Source: Flavobacteriaceae bacterium (GTDB taxonomy: Bacteria > Bacteroidota > Bacteroidia > Flavobacteriales > Flavobacteriaceae). Taken from it: DNA of 6,157 nt. The translations under genes were made by a program, and so were the position numbers. Where the stretch lies: positions 1 to 6,157 of the forward strand of contig CATEMS010000159.1 in the NCBI GenBank assembly GCA_949507465.1, read 5' to 3'. The notes beneath the pieces were generated by a model. It ran no database searches. It had not been told where the DNA came from and worked only from the letters and a program-made list of their open reading frames with translations. The number at the start of each line of letters is the position of its first letter. Positions within the stretch are counted from its first letter, which is position 1. Of the stretch, positions 1 through 5,533 are shown one piece after another.

Positions 1-107
1 CCACTGTAGAGATGGTTCATAGAGAGGATGTAGAAAATGTTATTAAATTAATTTATGAGTCTTTACTTAAAATAAAAGAAGGAGACTCTTTTAGTTATTT
101 TGAGTAA
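1..107 (+). CDS. C-terminal end of an M42-family metallo-aminopeptidase (partial)
   Basis: The reading frame is open from the left edge (first full codon at base 3) and ends at TAA 105-107, giving 34 residues that begin TVEMVHREDVENVIKLIYES. In M42 glutamyl/leucyl aminopeptidases (once called endoglucanase M homologues), a metal-ligand histidine is followed by a T/S/P-x-V-E-M-V stretch and then a D-V-x-x-x-I-x-L helix near the C-terminus. That is the pattern seen here; the histidine itself would lie just outside the window, and bases 1-2 (CC) are compatible with the expected Thr or Pro codon. These enzymes are large cytosolic oligomers carrying two metal ions, which trim N-terminal residues from peptides. 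The next gene starts 75 bp downstream on the same strand. The identification rests on a short tail, so the family is likely and the substrate unknown. Confidence 0.7.
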   Translation, partial: TVEMVHREDVENVIKLIYESLLKIKEGDSFSYFE

Positions 108-182
108 ATAGCACGCTAGTTGCAATTAAAAACAATCCTAGCCTATCTAGAATTTCTAAAAATATTCTAATTAAGACTTGAA

Positions 183-1442
183 ATGCTAAAAAAAACCTTC
201 TTTGTCTTTTTTATTTTCAGCCTGTATTTACAGGCCCAAGAAAATCAGAGTAAGCTAATTATTACTCCCGAAATTCTTTTAGGGAAAACACTCCCCTCCA
301 ACACAGATTTTCCTGAGACCAAAATGTATAAGCAATTTTTGATTTCGATTTCAAAAAATCAAAAAGACACTCCAAGACATTGGGCAAAAGGTATATCTGG
401 GCTTCAAACAGGTCTAAGTATTGGTATCACAGATTTTGGGCAACTTGATAGTTTGGGTATGGCTTTGAGTATCATGCCTGAGATAGAATTCAACGCTTTT
501 AAATCCAAAAGGTTTAAAATTCTTACAGGTCTTGGCGCCTCCTATTTCACAAAAAAATACAATGCCGTTACAAACCCCAATAACAGAGCTGTCTCTACAG
601 ATATTACCTGGGCCTTTAGGTTTTTGATAAAGTATAAACTCTATAGTACAAATAACATAGATTGGAAATTGGGTCTTGGACTTTCCCACCACTCAAATGG
701 GCACACAAAACTGGACAATAGAGGGTACAATATACTGGTGGGCTCACTCTCTGGGTCGATCAATAATCCATTTAACACATTACCACGACAAACCAATAAT
801 CAAATAACTCATAGAAATACCCAACCAACATATTCAAAAAAACCTTACAAGTATCTTGAACTTAGAGCAGGTAATGGTTGGAATGTATTGGCAGAAGCTT
901 TTAACACTACCAAAGCTGTGTATACTCTCGCTGGTGAATATGGGTATGTATTTTCTAACTTTTTTAAAGTTGGAATGGGGGCGCATTATCGGTTTTATCA
1001 GCACTATTATGATTACATAAACAACAACGAATCTTTGGTGCAGGATACCAGAGAATTTGAATATTTAAAACAAAACCCTTTTAAAAATGCTACAAACCTA
1101 TCTGTTTACCTAAACACCGAAATTTTACTAGATCACTTTGGTCTAGACTTTAGTGCGGGCTATAACCTTTTCAAAGAGGCCTATAAAGTAGACTGGCGTA
1201 TCAATGAGGGTTGGGCAAATACACCAAGAGAAATTCCTGAGGGATGGGTACTTGGAGAGTTTAACAGCAAGTACAAATTAAAAAAGGCTATCAATACAAG
1301 GCTAGGTATCAAATACTATCTTGTTAGTACCCACAAAAAACCTACACATAACCTATACACAGCAATACATTTGAATACAAATTTAGGACAGGCAGATTTT
1401 ACAGAAATAACTGTTGGTTACACCTATAATATCCTCAAATAA
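183..1442 (+). CDS. PagL-like acyloxyacyl hydrolase (lipid A 3-O-deacylase family), outer membrane
   Basis: The 419-residue product starts with a typical signal peptide: Lys-Lys, a hydrophobic core at about residues 5-16, and probable cleavage near LQAQ-E at 18-20. The diagnostic motif is LSHHSNG at 168-173. By family comparison His169 and Ser171 (H-x-S-N) match the catalytic His and Ser of PagL, and the following N-x-G-x-N (179-183) is also family-like. Alternating hydrophobic and aromatic strands (for example 228-275 and 303-330) suggest a beta-barrel. PagL enzymes remove the ester-linked 3-O acyl chain from lipid A in the outer membrane, altering host recognition and permeability. This protein is more than twice the length of Pseudomonas PagL (about 170 residues), with roughly 200 extra residues after the catalytic half. 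The position of the PagL catalytic Glu appears to be Asn183. The ATG at 183 is chosen because it directly precedes the signal peptide. No clear promoter was found in bases 108-182, so read-through from the peptidase gene is possible. The family is likely; the exact acyl substrate is inferred. Confidence 0.78.
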   Translation: MLKKTFFVFFIFSLYLQAQENQSKLIITPEILLGKTLPSNTDFPETKMYKQFLISISKNQKDTPRHWAKGISGLQTGLSIGITDFGQLDSLGMALSIMPEIEFNAFKSKRFKILTGLGASYFTKKYNAVTNPNNRAVSTDITWAFRFLIKYKLYSTNNIDWKLGLGLSHHSNGHTKLDNRGYNILVGSLSGSINNPFNTLPRQTNNQITHRNTQPTYSKKPYKYLELRAGNGWNVLAEAFNTTKAVYTLAGEYGYVFSNFFKVGMGAHYRFYQHYYDYINNNESLVQDTREFEYLKQNPFKNATNLSVYLNTEILLDHFGLDFSAGYNLFKEAYKVDWRINEGWANTPREIPEGWVLGEFNSKYKLKKAINTRLGIKYYLVSTHKKPTHNLYTAIHLNTNLGQADFTEITVGYTYNILK

Positions 1443-1478
1443 AAATAGAAAACAAGACTATATTTTATTGCTATTTTT
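1441..1478. terminator. Possible bidirectional terminator between convergent genes
   Basis: AAAAATAG at 1441-1448 and CTATTTTT at 1471-1478 are perfect inverted copies, with a 22-base AT-rich loop. The arms start in the hydrolase stop codon and run into the last codons of the rhomboid gene, so both transcripts would carry the stem. The arms supply A-rich and U-rich flanks in either direction. The stem has only one G-C pair and a long loop, so it would be a weak terminator. The call depends mainly on its position between two converging genes. Confidence 0.3.
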
Positions 1479-2108
1479 TAAATAAAACAGCAGCGCAATA
1501 GGCAGGGCCAATAGCCCAACTATCCAAAAACTATCAAAGAGTATATATGGGGCAAAAAGCAGGGTTAACACATAGCCAGCTATGGCGCCTCCAAAATGAG
1601 CGTCATGGCCTATGTTATCTCTTTTTTGGACCATCCCATAAATGCTATAGAGTAAATACCCAACACCAAAAAGCCAAGCAGGAATAGGTATAGGTACAAA
1701 AAACAAATACAAGCTCATGGTTGGATTTAATAATATAGCAGCATACAAAACCCCTGTAACCGCTCCACTAGCGCCTATAGCACTGTAATAAGGCTCATGT
1801 TTATGAAATACAAAAGACAACCAACTTCCAAACAACAAGGCAGTGAAATAAATACTAACAAAAAGTAGGGAGTTTAAATAAGCAATTACCACGGGAGCAA
1901 AGAAATAAAGAGTCAACATATTAAACAGCAAATGGTTGACATCTGCGTGTAAAAAACCCGAAGAAAACATCCTAAGCTTCTCCCCTTTTTTTATGCCAGC
2001 AATATTAAATTTATATCTGTCAAAAAAAGAGGTGTCTTTAAAACCCATTAAAGTAACAACAACAGTAGCGGCTATAATTACAAGTGTAGCTAAATCTATA
2101 TTTTGCAT
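1458..2108 (-). CDS. Rhomboid-family intramembrane serine protease
   Basis: This 216-residue polytopic membrane protein carries the full rhomboid signature. FLHADVNHLLFNM at 52-64 supplies the HxxxN element of TM2. GASG at 112-115 holds the nucleophile Ser114 in TM4. HDAHFGGAIAGY at 168-179 supplies the catalytic-dyad histidine, probably His171, in TM6. Hydrophobic segments lie at about 7-22, 57-77, 79-101, 112-128, 143-158, 172-188 and 193-210, which suggests a six-helix core plus one C-terminal helix. Rhomboids cleave single-pass membrane proteins within or next to the membrane; the substrate here cannot be told from sequence. The gene starts 48 bp after the mutase stop codon on the same strand, and no promoter element is evident in the gap, so co-transcription is likely. 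The ATG at 2108 gives a short N-terminus leading straight into TM1. All expected catalytic residues are present, so the enzyme should be active. Confidence 0.92.
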   Translation of the reverse strand: MQNIDLATLVIIAATVVVTLMGFKDTSFFDRYKFNIAGIKKGEKLRMFSSGFLHADVNHLLFNMLTLYFFAPVVIAYLNSLLFVSIYFTALLFGSWLSFVFHKHEPYYSAIGASGAVTGVLYAAILLNPTMSLYLFFVPIPIPAWLFGVGYLLYSIYGMVQKRDNIGHDAHFGGAIAGYVLTLLFAPYILFDSFWIVGLLALPIALLFYLKNSNKI

Positions 2109-2156
2109 AGGTTTTGGTATTTCTGACTTTGGTAGAGATTACAACTAAATTAAAAA

Positions 2157-3545
2157 TTACAAACCTGCAATGTGCTTAATTTCTGAAATAATATCGTTTG
2201 CCAGCTCGTCTGCTTTAATTTGTGAGACAGCTTCTGTATAGATTCTAATAATTGGTTCTGTATTGGATTTACGTAAATGAACCCAATTACTCTCAAAATC
2301 AATTTTTACGCCATCAATGGTAGTTATTTCTTCAGCTTTGTAAGTATCTGCCATTTTCTCTAAAATAGCGTCTACATCAATCTGTGGGGTAAGCGCAATT
2401 TTTTGCTTACTCATATAATAAGATGGATATGAGGCTCTTAAAGCGCTAACGGTCATTTTTTGTTCTGCCAAATGACTTAAAAACAAGGCAACTCCAACAA
2501 GGCTATCACGCCCGTAATGCAACTCAGGATAAATGATACCACCATTACCCTCTCCACCAATTACAGCGTCTGTATCCTTCATCATTTGGACCACATTTAC
2601 TTCTCCAACAGCGCTTGCAGTATAGGATCCCTTATGTTTATTGGTGATATCTCTTAAAGCCCTTGAAGAAGACATGTTAGAAACTGTATTACCTGGTCTA
2701 TGTGCCAATACATAATCTGCAACAGCCACCAAGGTATATTCTTCACCAAACATTTCGCCTTTCTCATCAACAAAGGCCAATCTATCTACATCTGGGTCAA
2801 CAACAATACCAAAATCTGCACCTTGAGAAACCACCTCATGCATTAAATCACCCAAATGCTCTTTTAAAGGCTCTGGGTTGTGAGGAAACTCTCCATTTGG
2901 AGTGCAAAACAACTTAACTGGATGCACTCCCAAGGCCTCTAACAAAAGAGGTATAGCAATACCACCCGTAGAGTTGACTGCGTCTACAACTACTTTAAAA
3001 TTGGCCGCTTTTATAGCCTTTACGTTTACCAAATCTAAGGCAAGTATCTCATCTATGTGAAGATCAATGTAGGCATCGTTTCTAGTTACTTTACCCAAGT
3101 TATCTACAGTTGCAAATAGCATGTTTGCGCCCTGAGCAATGTCTAAAATTTCTTGACCTGCAACGGCATCCAAAAACTCTCCTTTAGCATTTAATAGTTT
3201 TAAAGCGTTCCATTGTTTTGGATTATGACTTGCTGTGAGTATAATTCCTCCATCGGCCTTTTCCATGACAACCGCCATCTCTACTGTTGGTGTTGTTGAT
3301 AAATCAAGGTTAATCACGTCTATCCCTAGACCAACTAGGGTGTTGATTACTAATTGCTGGATCATATTTCCGCTAAGACGAGCATCACGACCTACCACCA
3401 CACGATAGGACTCTTTTTCAATCTGTTTCTTTACCCAAGTACCATACGCTGCGCCATACATTACAGCATCTATAGGTGTTAGATTTTCTCCCTGAGCACC
3501 TCCAATGGTGCCTCTAATTCCAGAAATTGATTTTATTAATGTCAT
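2157..3545 (-). CDS. glmM: Phosphoglucosamine mutase / phosphohexomutase (alpha-D-phosphohexomutase superfamily)
   Basis: The 462-residue cytosolic enzyme has all four superfamily landmarks: the phosphoserine loop TASHNP at 104-109 (Ser106), the Mg2+ loop DPDVDR at 250-255 (Asp250, 252 and 254), the sugar-specificity loop GEGNGG at 331-336, and the phosphate-binding loop RKSNTEP at 425-431. The N-terminus, SGIRGTIGG, is typical. In Bacteroidota this gene is usually annotated glmM: glucosamine-6-phosphate to glucosamine-1-phosphate, the step before GlmU on the way to UDP-GlcNAc for peptidoglycan and LPS. The motifs TASHNP-x-x-WN, GEGNGG and RKSNTEP resemble archaeal or ManB-type members more than Escherichia coli GlmM, which has SASHNP and RKSGTEP. 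The symbol is therefore a best guess, and phosphomannomutase or phosphoglucomutase activity is possible. The length is close to that of the family (about 445-460). It is the first gene of a probable two-gene unit with the rhomboid protease and is divergent from the ACP phosphodiesterase gene. Confidence 0.87.
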   Translation of the reverse strand: MTLIKSISGIRGTIGGAQGENLTPIDAVMYGAAYGTWVKKQIEKESYRVVVGRDARLSGNMIQQLVINTLVGLGIDVINLDLSTTPTVEMAVVMEKADGGIILTASHNPKQWNALKLLNAKGEFLDAVAGQEILDIAQGANMLFATVDNLGKVTRNDAYIDLHIDEILALDLVNVKAIKAANFKVVVDAVNSTGGIAIPLLLEALGVHPVKLFCTPNGEFPHNPEPLKEHLGDLMHEVVSQGADFGIVVDPDVDRLAFVDEKGEMFGEEYTLVAVADYVLAHRPGNTVSNMSSSRALRDITNKHKGSYTASAVGEVNVVQMMKDTDAVIGGEGNGGIIYPELHYGRDSLVGVALFLSHLAEQKMTVSALRASYPSYYMSKQKIALTPQIDVDAILEKMADTYKAEEITTIDGVKIDFESNWVHLRKSNTEPIIRIYTEAVSQIKADELANDIISEIKHIAGL

Positions 3546-3572
3546 TGTTTACTTGGTTGGTTTATGTAGCAT

Positions 3573-3597
3573 AAAACCCAATAAAATATGGGTTATT
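3573..3597 (-). other. Hairpin in the probable 5' leader of the mutase gene
   Basis: AACCCA at 3575-3580 and TGGGTT at 3589-3594 are perfect inverted copies around an 8-base loop. Allowing one bulged base at 3595 adds two A-T pairs. On the minus strand the stem is followed by TT and an AT-rich stretch, so it resembles a short terminator or attenuator. It lies 28 bases upstream of the mutase ATG and downstream of the candidate promoter at 3618-3625, so it would be part of the leader mRNA. The regulatory role is inference; the structure is visible but small. Confidence 0.35.
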
Positions 3598-3617
3598 TTA
3601 AAGCTTATAATTAGGCA

Positions 3618-3625
3618 CAAATATA
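3618..3625 (-). promoter_or_regulatory. Candidate -7 promoter element for the mutase-rhomboid unit
   Basis: Read on the minus strand this is TATATTTG, an exact match to the Bacteroidota sigma-A -7 element TAnnTTTG. It would place the transcription start near 3611-3613 and give a leader of about 66 bases before the mutase ATG. No TTG (-33 element) is seen at the usual distance, so the assignment rests on the -7 match and on position in a divergent intergenic region. Confidence 0.45.
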
Positions 3626-3661
3626 CTTTTTTAAAAAGAAAATGTTGCTTAGTAATTTGTG

Positions 3662-3669
3662 TAAATTTA
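3662..3669 (+). promoter_or_regulatory. Weak candidate -7 element for the ACP phosphodiesterase gene
   Basis: TAAATTTA matches seven of eight positions of TAnnTTTG and ends four bases before the ATG at 3674, which would make the transcript leaderless. An alternative imperfect element, TAATTTG, lies at 3653-3659. A TTG at 3645-3647 is too close to the first candidate for a standard -33 spacing. A promoter must lie in this 128-bp divergent gap, since the gene to the left is on the other strand, but the exact element is uncertain. Confidence 0.25.
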
Positions 3670-3673
3670 CATA

Positions 3674-4261
3674 ATGAATTTTCTAGCTCATATATATCTC
3701 TCTGGCGAAAATCATGATCTAACCATTGGTAATTTCATTGCAGATAGTGTGAAGGCAAAGAAGTACCTTCATTATAATGAAAATATACAAAAGGGTATTT
3801 TACTGCATCGCAGTATAGACACCTTTACAGACCAACACCCATTGGTAAGACAATCTACCAAACGTTTGCATGAAAATCATGGTCATTATAGTAGTGTTAT
3901 TGTAGATGTTTTTTATGATCATTTTTTAGCAAAAAACTGGCTAGAGTACCACCAAACCCCCCTGAGTGATTATGTATCTGATTTTTATAATTTGCTTGAA
4001 ACAAATTTTGAGGTCCTGCCACCTAAAATCCAAAAGATGTTTCCTGTAATGAAATCAAATAATTGGCTGTTGATGTATGCTACCATTGATGGCATAACCA
4101 GTATTTTAGAACAAATGAGTAGACGCCTGAACTATAAAAACAGAATGCATCTTGCCTCCCTTGATCTAGAAAAATACTACACTGAATTTGAAACAGACTT
4201 TACAATCTTCTTCAACGAATTAAGAACTTTTTCAAGACAAAAAATCATATCCTTATCCTAA
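3674..4261 (+). CDS. acpH: Acyl carrier protein phosphodiesterase (AcpH family, formerly DUF479)
   Basis: The 195-residue product matches the length of Escherichia coli AcpH (about 193). It has the family pattern from start to end: MNFLAHIYLS at the N-terminus, GNFIADSVK at 19-27, GILLHRSIDTFTDQHP at 41-56, and VDVFYDHFLAKNW at 77-89. The repeated His and Asp residues (His45, Asp49, Asp53, Asp78, Asp82, His83) fit the HD-phosphatase-like metal centre proposed for this family. The enzyme hydrolyses the phosphodiester that links 4'-phosphopantetheine to holo-ACP, returning apo-ACP in the cytosol. In most bacteria it is not essential and its physiological role is unclear. The ATG at 3674 is supported because MNFLAHIYLS is the family N-terminus. 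The gene is divergent from the mutase gene and 167 bp from the next gene on its own strand. The flavobacterial protein's activity is inferred from family membership. Confidence 0.88.
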   Translation: MNFLAHIYLSGENHDLTIGNFIADSVKAKKYLHYNENIQKGILLHRSIDTFTDQHPLVRQSTKRLHENHGHYSSVIVDVFYDHFLAKNWLEYHQTPLSDYVSDFYNLLETNFEVLPPKIQKMFPVMKSNNWLLMYATIDGITSILEQMSRRLNYKNRMHLASLDLEKYYTEFETDFTIFFNELRTFSRQKIISLS

Positions 4262-4291
4262 AAAACAACTTCAAGGCAGTGTGCAGTTAAT

Positions 4292-4327
4292 CGAATATCC
4301 TACAAATATTCGTTTAATTGTAGGATA
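4292..4327. repeat. Overlapping inverted repeats forming two mutually exclusive hairpins
   Basis: TATCCTACAA at 4296-4305 and TTGTAGGATA at 4318-4327 are perfect 10-base inverted copies around a 12-base spacer. A second perfect pair, CGAATAT at 4292-4298 and ATATTCG at 4306-4312, shares bases with the left arm and the spacer, so only one of the two hairpins can form at a time. No T-run follows on either strand, which argues against a simple terminator for the upstream gene. The structure lies just upstream of the -7 element at 4345-4352, and its right arm contains the only nearby TTG. An operator or an alternative-fold regulatory element is possible. Confidence 0.5.
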
Positions 4328-4344
4328 AAGACTACGTAATTCAG

Positions 4345-4352
4345 TAAATTTG
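4345..4352 (+). promoter_or_regulatory. Candidate -7 promoter element for the four-segment membrane protein gene
   Basis: TAAATTTG is an exact TAnnTTTG match. A TTG at 4318-4320 lies 24 bases upstream, slightly farther than the usual spacing of about 17-23. The predicted start of transcription near 4358 would leave a leader of about 70 bases. The rest of the 167-bp gap (4262-4428) holds the inverted repeats described separately and no small gene that I can support. Confidence 0.45.
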
Positions 4353-4428
4353 GCATTGTTTCGAAAAAAGCTAACAAACTGTTTTATAATAATCTGGAAA
4401 TAAATTCTTGTATTAGATTTAAAATAAG

Positions 4429-5439
4429 ATGCGTAAAAAATTGTTTTCTATAAACTATTTTATCTTGACAACACTTGTGTTATCAGGCATGCTTTGCATT
4501 TTTCTAATATTCTTCTTAAATCAAAAAATTACCCAGACCCCTAGCTTTATTGAAATACTACAAGACCAGGTTTCTTTATTTATTGCAATTAGCGGTTTTA
4601 CATCCATAGCACTATTAGGATATATTGTGTTTAGCATTTTTAGTGTCAATCAGATGCTCAGCCCTGGAAATACAAATCTTAATATGCTTATTGAGAGAAT
4701 GAATGCAGCACGTAAAATTATAGAGATCATTCTTAAAAGTAAACTATGGCTACCAGAGGTCAAAACATTTATTGATGATGAGTTTGAGGGGCTAAGCTTT
4801 TTTGATGTTAAAGAATACTACAAAGGAAAATCTAAACTTGCCATTGATTATCTAGAAGAAAAAAAAGGACAAGATGATACCGATACATTATACCTGGAGT
4901 TAAAATCATTACTCTACACAGAACCGAAACAAAAACACCTGCCAAACTCAATCATTTACCCACAACAATACAACCCAGCAATTCTGGAAAAATGGTTGGA
5001 GCACAAAGTAGGATCTGGACTCTGGTATCACTTTGGATATCGATTTGGTGACTTTAAAAATGCCTTAAACCTTGATGCATTACATGAAAGGCATCAAGAT
5101 AAAATTATGTCGCTGGCCCACACAGTGAACCCCTCTGGTTTTGAAGATTCTTCATTCAATGATGTGTTCTTATCAAAATTTGGAGAATACTTAAACAAAG
5201 ATCTAATTCCAAAATTATTTGAAGCGCAAAGCGATAAAAAAAATGGCCTGTCTGCATCACTAAAAAACCTGTACCTTTTATTCTCGGCTATGCTAGCAGT
5301 TGGTGTGCTTTTACCCCTACTGATTACCTTGTTTAGTCTACCAAACATTTTACTTGTAGTGAGTTTTTCATTTGTTATTTCTTCTCTTGTTTTTATGGTT
5401 GTTTCTGGACTTTCATTTCTTGGAAAAACATTAAAATAA
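4429..5439 (+). CDS. Uncharacterised membrane protein, two N-terminal and two C-terminal membrane segments around a soluble domain
   Basis: I do not recognise this 336-residue protein. Hydrophobic segments lie at about 8-31, 48-73, 279-301 and 305-330, leaving a central hydrophilic domain of about 205 residues (74-278). With two helices before it and two after, the domain and both termini should be on the same side of the membrane; Lys-rich ends (MRKK at the start, GKTLK at the end) favour the cytoplasm. The domain appears largely helical, has acidic and lysine-rich stretches (143-160), and contains an aromatic, glycine-rich patch LWYHFGYRFGDF at 198-209. No Walker motif, zinc site, protease motif or other catalytic signature was seen. 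The ATG at 4429 is followed at once by a Lys-rich start and TM1, a normal arrangement for an inner-membrane protein. It probably has its own promoter (4345-4352) and sits between acpH and uvrA on the same strand. The gene is well supported as coding; its function is unknown. Confidence 0.82.
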   Translation: MRKKLFSINYFILTTLVLSGMLCIFLIFFLNQKITQTPSFIEILQDQVSLFIAISGFTSIALLGYIVFSIFSVNQMLSPGNTNLNMLIERMNAARKIIEIILKSKLWLPEVKTFIDDEFEGLSFFDVKEYYKGKSKLAIDYLEEKKGQDDTDTLYLELKSLLYTEPKQKHLPNSIIYPQQYNPAILEKWLEHKVGSGLWYHFGYRFGDFKNALNLDALHERHQDKIMSLAHTVNPSGFEDSSFNDVFLSKFGEYLNKDLIPKLFEAQSDKKNGLSASLKNLYLLFSAMLAVGVLLPLLITLFSLPNILLVVSFSFVISSLVFMVVSGLSFLGKTLK

Positions 5440-5519
5440 TAACGCTATGCTATCATATATTGGCTGATAATTAACATTTTACCAACTACCCCTAACCCTA
5501 AATTTTCAAAGACTTTAAG

Positions 5520-5527
5520 TACCTTTG
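5520..5527 (+). promoter_or_regulatory. Candidate -7 promoter element for uvrA, near-leaderless
   Basis: TACCTTTG is an exact TAnnTTTG match followed by CA, a form often met in Bacteroidota promoters. It ends six bases before the uvrA ATG, so transcription would begin within a few bases of the start codon and leave little or no leader. No clear TTG -33 element is present upstream, only T-rich stretches near 5477-5480 and 5503-5506. No SOS-type operator was recognised in the 94-bp gap. Confidence 0.5.
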
Positions 5528-5533
5528 CAATCT

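Noticed and set aside
148..169. TAGAAT and ATTCTA inverted pair upstream of the acyloxyacyl hydrolase
   Set aside because: Six AT-rich bases with a 10-base loop is easily met by chance in this composition, and no promoter element or T-run accompanies it.
414..692. Open frame of 92 codons on the minus strand inside the acyloxyacyl hydrolase gene
   Set aside because: It lies wholly antisense to a gene with a signal peptide and family motif, and its translation is low-complexity and resembles no family.
1936..2148. Plus-strand open frame of 70 codons covering the rhomboid start
   Set aside because: It is antisense to the N-terminus of a clear rhomboid protease and has no family features or promoter of its own.
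2702..2917. Plus-strand open frame of 71 codons inside the mutase gene
   Set aside because: It is antisense to the conserved Mg2+-loop region of the mutase; the His- and Gln-rich translation is typical of a shadow frame.
3505..3717. Plus-strand open frame of 70 codons spanning the divergent region
   Set aside because: It overlaps the mutase start on one side and the acpH start on the other in a different frame, and would destroy the promoter region; no protein-like pattern.
5094..5348. Minus-strand open frame of 84 codons inside the membrane protein gene
   Set aside because: It is antisense to the C-terminal domain and TM3 of the better-supported gene.
5451..5469. TATCA and TGATA inverted pair after the membrane protein gene, considered as a terminator
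   Set aside because: The stem is only five bases with one G-C pair and no T-run follows directly; not supportable.
5490..5501. CCCTAACCCTAA, resembling a eukaryotic telomere repeat
   Set aside because: Only two copies are present in a bacterial intergenic region; this is most likely coincidence.
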